Positions 1-6,049 of a stretch of DNA of 6,051 bases are shown here, one piece after another; positions within the stretch are counted from its first letter, which is position 1; each line of letters starts with the position of its first letter. The translations under genes and the position numbers were made by a program. The notes under the pieces were generated by a model that saw only the letters and a list, made by a program, of their open reading frames with translations, made no database searches and was not told the DNA's origin. Origin of the DNA: Candidatus Nanoarchaeia archaeon (GTDB taxonomy: Archaea > Nanobdellota > Nanobdellia > Tiddalikarchaeales > Tiddalikarchaeaceae); assembly GCA_028704265.1 (NCBI GenBank), contig JAQVLH010000075.1:1-6051 (forward strand). Reading direction: 5' to 3'.

Positions 1-683
1 ATAATATCTGCAGTGTCATACAAGTCTGAATCAAAATTTATTTTAATGCCTTTTCTTACCAAATCATTTATAGTTGTAGATAATACATTGTTTTTTTTGC
101 CAGAAACATCTTTCTTGTCATTCTTGTTGGAATCACTTTTATATATTCTTCTTAATATATCCAATAATAAGACAGTACCTATAAATTCACCTTTTGAATC
201 AGTAACAGGAAGCCTGTCTCTTTTGTTAAATATTAAAATATTTTTTGCCTCGCCGAGGGTTGTTGATTCCTTTACTGAAGGCACTTTTTTAACATTCACA
301 TCAGTTAATGGAGCACCTTTAAGCTTGTCTTTATAGAAATTAATTAAATCATAATCGCTGACGAATCCTTTTAATTTTTCATCATCATCAACAACTGGCA
401 AACCCATTAATCCTGAATTAATCATTAAATCAAGAACGTACTGCTCAGAATCCGTTTCATGAACTATTGGAGTTCCTTCAATAAAATTATCAATCTTGCT
501 ATTTCCATTAAATTTTACAATGCTTAAAATGTTTGAATAAGTAACTAAACCCAATACCCTGCTTTTTTCATCAAGAACTGGAAGCTCTTTATAATGATGG
601 CTATCCATCAAGTTCATTGCATCACTGATAGTATTATCAGGAGTAACAGTAACTAATTTTTTGGACATTATTGAGTTTATCAT
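1..683 (-). CDS. Multi-CBS-domain protein, C-terminus cut off by window edge
   Basis: The minus strand is open from an ATG at 683 to base 1 (227 whole codons) with no stop, so the C-terminus lies outside the window. Three CBS modules can be read: about residues 1-55 (SIMSKKLVTVTP ... ELPVLDEKSRVLGLVTYSNI), 64-117 (LPVVDDDEKLKGFVSDYDLI) and 126-181 (RLPVTDSKGEFIGTVLLLDI). A Lys/Asp/Ser/Asn-rich linker follows at about 182-199, and a fourth module seems to begin at about 204. Tandem CBS pairs form Bateman modules that usually bind adenine nucleotides or SAM and act as energy or ligand sensors. Archaeal stand-alone proteins with four CBS modules of about 280 residues are common, which fits. No catalytic domain is visible in the part present, although one could follow. 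The start is well supported because the first CBS module begins within a few residues of it. The ligand and partner cannot be told from sequence. It is transcribed from its own TATA box, downstream of the radical SAM gene on the same strand. Confidence 0.9.
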   Translation of the reverse strand, partial: MINSIMSKKLVTVTPDNTISDAMNLMDSHHYKELPVLDEKSRVLGLVTYSNILSIVKFNGNSKIDNFIEGTPIVHETDSEQYVLDLMINSGLMGLPVVDDDEKLKGFVSDYDLINFYKDKLKGAPLTDVNVKKVPSVKESTTLGEAKNILIFNKRDRLPVTDSKGEFIGTVLLLDILRRIYKSDSNKNDKKDVSGKKNNVLSTTINDLVRKGIKINFDSDLYDTADI

Positions 684-705
684 AATTTAAAGTAATAAAT
701 AGCTA

Positions 706-716
706 CTTTATATAAA
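706..716 (-). promoter_or_regulatory. Archaeal TATA box of the CBS-domain gene
   Basis: The minus strand reads TTTATATAAAG, a very good archaeal TATA box, centred about 28 bp upstream of the ATG at 683. Archaeal transcription usually begins about 25 bp downstream of the box centre, so the transcript should start at or within a few bases of the ATG and be leaderless or nearly so. No Shine-Dalgarno sequence lies in between, which agrees. This is inferred from spacing and composition only. Confidence 0.65.
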
Positions 717-733
717 TTACTCTAAATATTTTT

Positions 734-748
734 AATAAAAATAAAAGA
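734..748 (-). terminator. T-rich tract after the radical SAM gene
   Basis: Directly after the TAA stop, the minus strand reads TCTTTTATTTTTATT. Archaeal RNA polymerase terminates on T-rich tracts without needing a hairpin, and none is seen here. The tract lies between the stop codon and the TATA box of the CBS gene, so it would separate the two transcripts. In DNA this AT-rich a T-rich stretch may also arise by chance. Confidence 0.4.
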
Positions 749-2236
749 TTAGATTGATTTATTAGCTAATATTTTTTTGGTTATGTATTCAAAATGCAGT
801 CCATAAATAGCCATTTCAACTGCTAAAGGGAATTTTTGAATATTTTTAAAAAAAGTGCTGGCTAAAAGCTTCCAATAAAGAGTTCTTGAATTTGAAAGTA
901 TTCCTATTTCCCACACGCTTTTAAAAAAAGGCTTTATTGAATTAGGAGAAAATTTTACTTTTACAGTAGGAATATAATTATTCAAAAAAACATTTATTCT
1001 TTTATAATAATTAATAGGGGAATAAATAGTTTTAAGTATTTGTTTATAACCTTTTATTAATGTTTCATTTCCCATTTTTGAAATAAAATTTAATGAATCA
1101 TTGCAGTTCTCGCCAGTTGAATTAGAAAGTATCCTATTTTCTTTCTTAAGCCTATGCCACAATTGAGTTTGCGGTAACGCATTTAAAACCCCAACCATTG
1201 CAGTTGTTATTCCTGATTTTTGAATAAAGTCAATCTGTCTTTGAAAAATTGACTCTTTATCATTATCAAAACCTACTATGAATCCTGCCATAACCTGCAT
1301 GCCATGATGCTGAATTTCTTTTACAGAAGTTAATAAATCTTTTTTAACATTTTGATATTTATTGCATTCTTTTAAGCTCTCCAATGAAGGAGTTTCAATG
1401 CCTAAGAATACTTTTTCAAAATTAGCTTGGCTCATTAAATTCATTAATTCTTCATCCTCTGAAAGATTAATGCTTGCTTCTGTCAAGAATTTAAAAGGAT
1501 AATCATGCTCTTTTTGCCATTTTATTAATGAAGAAAGCATTTCTTTCACATTCACTTTATTGCCTATAAAATTATCATCAACTATGAATACTCCTCCCTT
1601 CCAGCCAATATTATACAAAGCTTCAAATTCTTTAATCATTTGAGCAGAAGTTTTTGTTCTAGGAATCCTTCCATTCATTATTATTATATCGCAAAATTCG
1701 CAATTAAACGGGCATCCCCTTGAATATTGCACTTGCACGCAAGCATAATCTTTTATATTTATCAAATCCCACATAGGTATAGGTGTTTTTGTTATATCAG
1801 GCCTTAAATCTGAAGTATAAATTTTTTTAAGTTTTTTATTTTTTAAATCTTCTAAAAATAAAGGTATAGTAATTTCCCCTTCATTTAAAACAAAATGATC
1901 AACCCCTTTAAATTCTTCATGCGAAGTTGTAAACGCTGGCCCTCCTGCAACAACAATTTTATTCTTGCTTTTTGCCCTACTTATTATTTTTTGCGCATCT
2001 TCTTTTTGAACAAGCATTGCGCTTACAAAAACCATGTCAGCCCATTCAATATCAGAGTCTTTTAAATTTTCTATATTGCAATCAACAACTTTTTTATTCC
2101 ATGATTTCGGAAGAAATGATGCAACAGTAAGAAGCCCTAAAGGAGGATATGATGCTTTTTTTGAAACAAAACTTAAAACTTTGCTAAAGCTCCAAAAAGT
2201 ATCCGGATATTTTGGATAAACCAATAATATATTCAT
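749..2236 (-). CDS. Cobalamin-binding-domain radical SAM protein, HpnP-like (DUF4070-type)
   Basis: This complete 495-residue protein has the layout of class B radical SAM enzymes. An N-terminal Rossmann-like cobalamin-binding domain spans about residues 1-150 (MNILLVYPKYPDTFWSF at the start, VVAGGP at 95-100). A radical SAM TIM barrel spans about 165-370. The cluster motif is C175-x3-C179-x2-C182 in YSRGCPFNCEFCD, and other barrel motifs are VDDNFIGNK (219-227) and GIETP (279-283). A C-terminal region of about 120 residues is partly aromatic and basic. The opening PDTFWSF, the YSRGCP...CEFCDI...GR.PR.KT block and VDDNFIGN resemble hopanoid C-2 methylase HpnP and its DUF4070 relatives, and the length matches. 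The classic cobalamin-ligand motif DxHxxG is missing: D52-C-N-I-E-N57 sits where it might be. HpnP methylates hopanoids, but nothing here shows a hopanoid pathway, and related archaeal radical SAM enzymes act on tetraether lipids, so the substrate is unknown. An oxidoreductase or methylase acting on a lipid or other hydrophobic substrate is possible. The ATG start at 2236 is supported because the conserved first beta strand begins at residue 2. Confidence 0.88.
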   Translation of the reverse strand: MNILLVYPKYPDTFWSFSKVLSFVSKKASYPPLGLLTVASFLPKSWNKKVVDCNIENLKDSDIEWADMVFVSAMLVQKEDAQKIISRAKSKNKIVVAGGPAFTTSHEEFKGVDHFVLNEGEITIPLFLEDLKNKKLKKIYTSDLRPDITKTPIPMWDLINIKDYACVQVQYSRGCPFNCEFCDIIIMNGRIPRTKTSAQMIKEFEALYNIGWKGGVFIVDDNFIGNKVNVKEMLSSLIKWQKEHDYPFKFLTEASINLSEDEELMNLMSQANFEKVFLGIETPSLESLKECNKYQNVKKDLLTSVKEIQHHGMQVMAGFIVGFDNDKESIFQRQIDFIQKSGITTAMVGVLNALPQTQLWHRLKKENRILSNSTGENCNDSLNFISKMGNETLIKGYKQILKTIYSPINYYKRINVFLNNYIPTVKVKFSPNSIKPFFKSVWEIGILSNSRTLYWKLLASTFFKNIQKFPLAVEMAIYGLHFEYITKKILANKSI

Positions 2237-2249
2237 TTAATTAATATTA

Positions 2250-2266
2250 CTTTTATATTATATAAG
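2250..2266 (-). promoter_or_regulatory. TATA box of the radical SAM gene
   Basis: The minus strand reads CTTATATAATATAAAAG, with a TTATATAA core at 2258-2265 centred about 26 bp upstream of the ATG at 2236. This spacing predicts a transcript starting at or next to the start codon. The box falls in the 53-bp gap after elp3, so the radical SAM gene can be transcribed on its own. No clear T-tract terminator follows elp3 in this gap, so read-through from elp3 is also possible. Confidence 0.6.
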
Positions 2267-2289
2267 TAATTTACGTTTTTAATCGACAA

Positions 2290-3798
2290 TTAGCAAGTTT
2301 TTACCATATAATAATTTTTTAATTTATATCCCTGTTTCTTATAATATTCTCTTACTCCAACACCGCTTATTATTAATATTTCTTTTAATTTATTTTTAAT
2401 TGCAATTTCTTCAGCTAATTTTAAAAGATTTTTTCCAATGCCTTTATGCTGAATGCTTCCTTCGCTTCCTATTATTGCCTGCTCACCATAAACATGCAAT
2501 TCCCTTATTAGTAATTTCTTGCCTTGTATTCTTGCCCTGATAAATCCGAATAATAAATTATTATTGTCAATTGCTTCAATAAAATATTCTGCTGATTTGC
2601 TGGCTTCATATTTTATTGTTTTATAATGCAATTCATTAATATTGCCTTTGTTTCTTGCAGCTTCCCTGCACCTGATGCATTTGCATTTCCAATTTTTTAA
2701 ATTCATATAATCATTTATTAATTGCCTTAAATTGCTGTTTTTCAAATCCTGCTCAATTTTATAGCTAGGAATGTCTCTTTGTATTCTCATTACTCTAACA
2801 TATTCTGGAATAATTCTTTTAACATTTGAAACTAATTCTATAGTTTGCTTTTGAGTGTAAGGACTCCATTCTTTCTTTTCAAACATTTCATATAATTTTG
2901 TTCCTTTAATTAAAAGTGTCGGATAAATCTTTATCATATCAGGCTTGTAATCTGAATCAGCAAATATTTTTTTAAAAGATTCATAATCTAATTTTGGCGT
3001 ACTTTTTGGCATATTAGTCATTAAATGAAAATTAATTTTAAAACCAGCTTCTTTAAGTGCTTTAATAGCTTTTATTGAATCTTTTGAAGTGTGGCCCCTA
3101 TTGCTTGCCTTTAATATTTTATCAAAAGCGCTTTGCACTCCAATTTCAACACGCGTTGCTCCTAATTCAAGCATTCTATTAATTACTTTTCTGTTTATCT
3201 GATCCGGCCTTGTTTCAACAGTCAAGCCAACACATCTGTATTTTGCTGTTTCATTTAATTTTTGCTGAAACTTTAATGAACCATTAGCTGAATCATTCAA
3301 AGCCCTAAAACATTCACTAATAAACCCTTTCTGATAATTCCATGGCCTACTAGTGAATGTCCCTCCCATAATAATCAATTCAACTTTGCTTGGAATTTGC
3401 CCTAAAGATAAATATTGTTCAATCCTATTTTTTACCTGCCTATAAGGATCATAATCATTTGATTTAGCTCTTAAGGCTGCTGGCTCTTCTCCAGTATAAC
3501 TTTGAGGAGTATTGTAATCAGTTCCTCCGGGACAAAACACGCACTTGCCATGAGGGCATTTTGCAGGACTCGTCATTACTGCAATAACACTCACTCCGCT
3601 AAGTTTTCTTGAAGGCTTTCTTTTAAAAATCTCCAATTTTCCTTTTAAATAAATATCAGAATCACTTATTACCTGCGAAATACCATATTTTTTCATCATT
3701 TGCCTTTTAATATTATGAACTTTTTCTTTGCTTTTTTCATCCTTTGCAAGCAGGTTTATCTCGTTAATCGCGTTTTCGCAATCTTTATTAGCATTCAT
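2290..3798 (-). CDS. elp3: Elp3: tRNA wobble-uridine (U34) carboxymethyl-modifying radical SAM/acetyltransferase
   Basis: Elp3 uses a 5'-deoxyadenosyl radical and acetyl-CoA to attach a carboxymethyl group to C5 of uridine 34 in tRNA; archaeal Elp3 works without the other Elongator subunits. The 502 residues contain a basic N-terminal tRNA-binding segment (about 1-65) and the radical SAM cluster motif C81-x4-C86-x2-C89 in CPHGKCVFCPGG. The Elp3 signatures GEEPAALRA (103-111), VETRPDQ (194-200), EIGVQS (218-223) and RVMRIQRDIPS (335-345) follow. Zinc-type cysteines C372, C374 and C377 lie in KCKCIRCREA. A C-terminal GNAT domain (about 385-502) has ELHVYG, the acetyl-CoA loop around QHKGIGKNLL (450-459) and GVGVREYYKKQGY (479-491). 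All key residues are intact and the length is near normal. One loop reads HLMTNMPKSTP (258-268), where many relatives have a Gly-Leu-Pro-type motif. The ATG at 3798 gives the expected N-terminal helix; Met33/34 would cut it. The start lies 17 bp from the divergent RDD gene. Confidence 0.97.
   Translation of the reverse strand: MNANKDCENAINEINLLAKDEKSKEKVHNIKRQMMKKYGISQVISDSDIYLKGKLEIFKRKPSRKLSGVSVIAVMTSPAKCPHGKCVFCPGGTDYNTPQSYTGEEPAALRAKSNDYDPYRQVKNRIEQYLSLGQIPSKVELIIMGGTFTSRPWNYQKGFISECFRALNDSANGSLKFQQKLNETAKYRCVGLTVETRPDQINRKVINRMLELGATRVEIGVQSAFDKILKASNRGHTSKDSIKAIKALKEAGFKINFHLMTNMPKSTPKLDYESFKKIFADSDYKPDMIKIYPTLLIKGTKLYEMFEKKEWSPYTQKQTIELVSNVKRIIPEYVRVMRIQRDIPSYKIEQDLKNSNLRQLINDYMNLKNWKCKCIRCREAARNKGNINELHYKTIKYEASKSAEYFIEAIDNNNLLFGFIRARIQGKKLLIRELHVYGEQAIIGSEGSIQHKGIGKNLLKLAEEIAIKNKLKEILIISGVGVREYYKKQGYKLKNYYMVKTC
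3784..3790 (+). promoter_or_regulatory. Possible weak TATA element of the RDD gene, inside elp3
   Basis: The plus strand reads TTTATTA, centred about 29 bp upstream of the RDD ATG at 3816. It lies within the first codons of elp3 on the other strand. Spacing is right for a leaderless archaeal transcript, but the match is weak. The only other AT-rich candidate, TATTAAATA at 3803-3811, is too near the start codon to serve it. Confidence 0.25.
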
Positions 3799-3815
3799 AA
3801 GGTATTAAATAAAAC

Positions 3816-4334
3816 ATGGAGGATTTAATATTTTTGCCTACAAGAAATATAAAAGTTGTTGCTAATTTTAACATGAGAGCTTTAGCTTATATTATTGATT
3901 TATTAATCTTCTTTTTTTTAATATTAATGCCTTTTTCTTCAATTTATTATGAAGTAGTTGGATTAAATGTTGAAACCTTAGAAATGGATGAAATAATGAA
4001 TAATTCAGAAATTTTTGCTTTGCTTGCAATTGGCTATTTTTCTTGCTTAGCAATCTTCGCTTTTTACTTAATAAGCTTTGAATTTATATTAGGCGGAAGT
4101 GTTGGAAAAAAAATGCTGCAATTATCAGTTGTTAGCAAATCAAAAACATTGACTCTTAGGCAAGTAATTCTAAGAAATCTTACTAAAACATTCTTATTTA
4201 ATTTATTAGCATTTGACTGCTTTTTAATGATATTTGATTTACAGAAAAGAAGGGTTTCTGACTTTTTGGCAAACACTTTAGTTGTCAGCACTAGAAAAAT
4301 TACAAAAAAATTCGGAGCAGTAAATGAATTATAA
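3816..4334 (+). CDS. RDD-family integral membrane protein
   Basis: This 172-residue protein fits the RDD family, named for conserved Arg and Asp residues. A short cytosolic N-terminus leads into R21-A-L-A-Y-I-I-D28, matching the first conserved Arg and Asp, and into a first membrane helix (about 22-42). A second hydrophobic helix spans about 67-91, followed by the family's G-S-x-G-K element (GGSVGKK, 93-99). A third hydrophobic stretch (about 124-140) precedes DLQKRRVSDFLANTLVV (141-157), the typical RDD C-terminal block with Asp149. The biochemical role of most RDD proteins is unknown; some have been linked to ion or osmolyte transport, which cannot be assigned here. The ATG at 3816 is the first possible in-frame start, since a TAA lies at 3810-3812. 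A GGAGG at 3818-3822 sits just inside the gene and so is not a ribosome binding site for this start. It is followed by sppA, 76 bp away on the same strand. Confidence 0.85.
   Translation: MEDLIFLPTRNIKVVANFNMRALAYIIDLLIFFFLILMPFSSIYYEVVGLNVETLEMDEIMNNSEIFALLAIGYFSCLAIFAFYLISFEFILGGSVGKKMLQLSVVSKSKTLTLRQVILRNLTKTFLFNLLAFDCFLMIFDLQKRRVSDFLANTLVVSTRKITKKFGAVNEL
3823..3833 (-). promoter_or_regulatory. Possible TATA element of elp3, inside the RDD gene
   Basis: The minus strand reads AAATATTAAAT, centred about 30 bp upstream of the elp3 ATG at 3798. The spacing suits an archaeal promoter with a leaderless or very short leader. The element lies in codons 3-6 of the RDD gene, so the same bases would serve as promoter on one strand and code for protein on the other. 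The match is only fair in DNA of this composition. Confidence 0.35.
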
Positions 4335-4353
4335 TTTTTTTATTATAAAAAAA
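4335..4353 (+). terminator. T7 tract with A/T-only inverted repeat after the RDD gene
   Basis: Directly after the RDD stop codon come seven Ts. They are part of an 8-bp perfect inverted repeat (TTTTTTTA at 4335-4342 and TAAAAAAA at 4346-4353) with a 3-base loop. The T tract alone would suffice for archaeal termination, while an A/T-only stem of this size would be weak. It would isolate the RDD transcript from sppA. Confidence 0.45.
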
Positions 4354-4373
4354 TATTGTTTTAATAACCGTTA

Positions 4374-4393
4374 CTTTAATAAATTAATATAAA
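4374..4393 (+). promoter_or_regulatory. TATA-like region of sppA
   Basis: An AT-rich stretch holds two overlapping TATA-like elements: TTTAATAAA (4375-4383), centred about 32 bp upstream of the sppA ATG, and TTAATATAAA (4384-4393), centred about 22 bp upstream. The expected position for a leaderless transcript falls between the two, so I cannot say which is used. No Shine-Dalgarno sequence lies before the ATG at 4411. Confidence 0.45.
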
Positions 4394-4410
4394 CTCTTTA
4401 TCTATTAATT

Positions 4411-5253
4411 ATGAATGAAATGATTAAAATTTTATATTTATTTGGATTAGTTTTATTATTAATAATAATTAGCTCTTCAGTTATAGGAAGCATTTATAGT
4501 ATTGATGAAGGGAATGTTGCATTGATTAATATTAATGCTGAAATAAGCACTTCTAGTTCTGTTTTAAGCCAATCAATAAGTAGTGATTCATTGATTGCAT
4601 CTTTAAGTGAAGCTGAAAATAATCCTAATGTAGAAGCTATTATTTTATCTATTAATAGTCCAGGAGGAACAGTTGTTGCTTCTAAAGAAGTTGCTAAATA
4701 TATAAAAACCTTAAATAAAACAACTATTGCCTGGATTAGAGACATGGGAGCAAGCGGCGCTTATTTGATTGCAAGCGCATGCAATTATATAATAAGCGAT
4801 GAATTATCAATGGTTGGAAATGTTGGAGCAAAAATGAGTTATTTAAGTTTTAATGGAACTCTTGAAAAATACGGAGCTAAATATTATGAAATTTCAAGCG
4901 GAGCAATGAAAGAAATAGGCTCAGAATATAAGGATTTAACAAAAGCAGAATATGATATTTTATATTCAATAGTTAATGAATCTTTTAATTATTTATTAGA
5001 TTTTGTTACAATTAACAGAAATTTGGATTCTGAATCAATTGAAATTATAAAAGATGGCAGAGTTTTTTCAGGAAGCCAAGCATTAGCTGTAGGATTAATT
5101 GATAAATTAGGTTCAAAAAAAGAAATAATTGAATATTTAGAATCAATAAATATCACTGATGTTAAAATTTATGAAATAAGTTCAAGCAATGATTTTGATA
5201 TTTTAAATCTTCTTAATTATAAATCTAATTTAGTTTATCCCACATATGATTAA
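4411..5253 (+). CDS. sppA: Signal peptide peptidase SppA, 36K type (membrane serine protease, S49 family)
   Basis: SppA is a membrane-anchored protease that cleaves leftover signal peptides with a Ser/Lys dyad. This 280-residue protein has one N-terminal hydrophobic helix (about 7-27) that should anchor it with the catalytic domain probably outside the cytoplasm. The core follows with INSPGG (81-86, oxyanion-hole region) and MGASGAYLIAS (112-122), where Ser115 is the likely nucleophile. GAMKEIGS (164-171) contains Lys167 as the likely general base. The Ser-Lys spacing of 52 residues equals that of the known Bacillus subtilis dyad (Ser147/Lys199). Further family blocks are DGRVFSGSQALAVGLIDKLG (215-234). 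The length is that of the short, single-domain SppA form. The ATG at 4411 is chosen; Met4 would also keep the helix. The last ten codons and stop overlap the TrmB-like gene on the other strand. A role in degrading membrane or secreted peptides is inferred from the family. Confidence 0.93.
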   Translation: MNEMIKILYLFGLVLLLIIISSSVIGSIYSIDEGNVALININAEISTSSSVLSQSISSDSLIASLSEAENNPNVEAIILSINSPGGTVVASKEVAKYIKTLNKTTIAWIRDMGASGAYLIASACNYIISDELSMVGNVGAKMSYLSFNGTLEKYGAKYYEISSGAMKEIGSEYKDLTKAEYDILYSIVNESFNYLLDFVTINRNLDSESIEIIKDGRVFSGSQALAVGLIDKLGSKKEIIEYLESINITDVKIYEISSSNDFDILNLLNYKSNLVYPTYD

Positions 5254-6010
5254 ACATTATGTTCATGCTTTTTGCAAAAGACGGACTATTTACCCATAAT
5301 CCTACATCATGCTTTGGATGACTATCATCATTGTTTGACATTAAAAAAAGCATGTTTGATTCATCAGTTATTAAAAATCTTGAAAATTCAACATCTTGGC
5401 TTTTCAAATCCCCTAAATCTTTAGTTATTGAATTAATAAATTTCATGTCAGCTTTTGGAGTAACCATTTTTATATTAACCCCTCTTTTTTTTGCTTTAGC
5501 TAATTCTGTTTTGAATTGGCTGAAATTATTTAAATCATTTAAGCTAGCGCTTAATGTAACAGTTTTTTCTGAATTCTTAATCATATTATTTATTTGATTG
5601 TATATATTATTTCTGCCTTTTACTAAACCGCTTAATTCTGAAGGCTCAATCATTTTTACTCCTTTATTAAAAAATTGAGATAATTCAATGAATGATTCAG
5701 AGTGTTTAAATTCTTCAATTTTATCAATTTGCTTATTAGCTTTATTTAATAAGTTTTTTTTAAAATTTTCAATAATATCTTCAGGATTAGCTGCCATATA
5801 TTTTATTGGCTTAGAATTTTTAAGCAGAATAAATCCTTTTTTTTCCAAAGACTCTAATACATCATAAGCTCTGCTTCTTGGCACGTTTGATTCAGCGCTT
5901 ATCTCTCCTGCACTGCTGACACCTTTAGTTAATAAAGAAAGCCATATTTTGACTTCGTATTGGTTTAATTCGAATTTTTGCCTAATTTCTTCAATAAAAT
6001 CTTCATCCAT
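5225..6010 (-). CDS. TrmB-family transcriptional regulator
   Basis: TrmB proteins are archaeal DNA-binding regulators with a winged helix and a C-terminal ligand-sensing domain; the best-known ones sense sugars. Taking the ATG at 6010 as start gives 261 residues. The winged-helix domain is about residues 1-73, including LNQYEVKIWLSLLTKG (15-30), a recognition region NVPRSRAYDVLESLEKKGF (42-60) and the wing up to KYMAANPEDI (70-79). A charged helix, probably a coiled coil for dimerisation, spans about 80-105. Residues about 128-261 resemble the phospholipase-D-like TrmB sensor domain (GRNNIYNQI, RGVNIKMVTP, DVGLWVNSPSFAKSM), but I see no HKD catalytic motif, as expected for a regulator. An upstream TTG at 6037 would add nine residues, but it lies too close to the TATA box at 6042-6049 to be transcribed. 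The ligand and targets are unknown; no sugar gene adjoins it. Its 3' end overlaps sppA by 29 bp, tail to tail. Confidence 0.88.
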   Translation of the reverse strand: MDEDFIEEIRQKFELNQYEVKIWLSLLTKGVSSAGEISAESNVPRSRAYDVLESLEKKGFILLKNSKPIKYMAANPEDIIENFKKNLLNKANKQIDKIEEFKHSESFIELSQFFNKGVKMIEPSELSGLVKGRNNIYNQINNMIKNSEKTVTLSASLNDLNNFSQFKTELAKAKKRGVNIKMVTPKADMKFINSITKDLGDLKSQDVEFSRFLITDESNMLFLMSNNDDSHPKHDVGLWVNSPSFAKSMNIMFNHMWDKLN

Positions 6011-6041
6011 TATTAAATCACTACTACATAATGGCAAAATT

Positions 6042-6049
6042 CTATTTAA
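6042..6049 (-). promoter_or_regulatory. TATA box of the TrmB-like gene
   Basis: The minus strand reads TTTAAATA, centred about 35 bp upstream of the ATG at 6010. Transcription would then begin near 6020, giving a leader of about 10 bases with no Shine-Dalgarno sequence. This placement decides the start codon in favour of ATG 6010 over TTG 6037. Sequence further upstream is outside the window, so other boxes cannot be excluded. Confidence 0.45.

Noticed and set aside
13..336. Plus-strand open frame of 107 codons at the left edge
   Set aside because: It is antisense to the CBS-domain gene, whose minus-strand translation has clear CBS motifs; the plus frame is a Ser/Leu/Phe-rich shadow without recognisable domains.
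2034..2219. Plus-strand open frame of 61 codons
   Set aside because: It is antisense to the conserved N-terminal domain of the radical SAM protein and has no promoter, ribosome site or family resemblance.
3818..3822. GGAGG as a Shine-Dalgarno site for an RDD start further down
   Set aside because: The only in-frame start at suitable distance is a TTG at 3834, and no other gene here uses a Shine-Dalgarno site. The GGAGG is explained by codons Met-Glu-Asp.
4064..4291. Minus-strand open frame of 75 codons
   Set aside because: It is antisense to the RDD domain block with its conserved GGSVGKK and RRVSDFLANT motifs and is a shadow.
4494..4745. Minus-strand open frame of 83 codons
   Set aside because: It is antisense to the SppA catalytic region; the SppA frame explains the sequence.
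5331..5597. Plus-strand open frame of 88 codons
   Set aside because: It is antisense to the sensor domain of the TrmB-like gene; its hydrophobic look comes from reading Asn/Lys/Glu codons in reverse.
6011..6037. TTG start for the TrmB-like gene, adding nine residues
   Set aside because: The added residues match no family N-terminus, and the TTG lies only a few bases after the TATA box, upstream of the predicted transcript start. ATG 6010 fits better.
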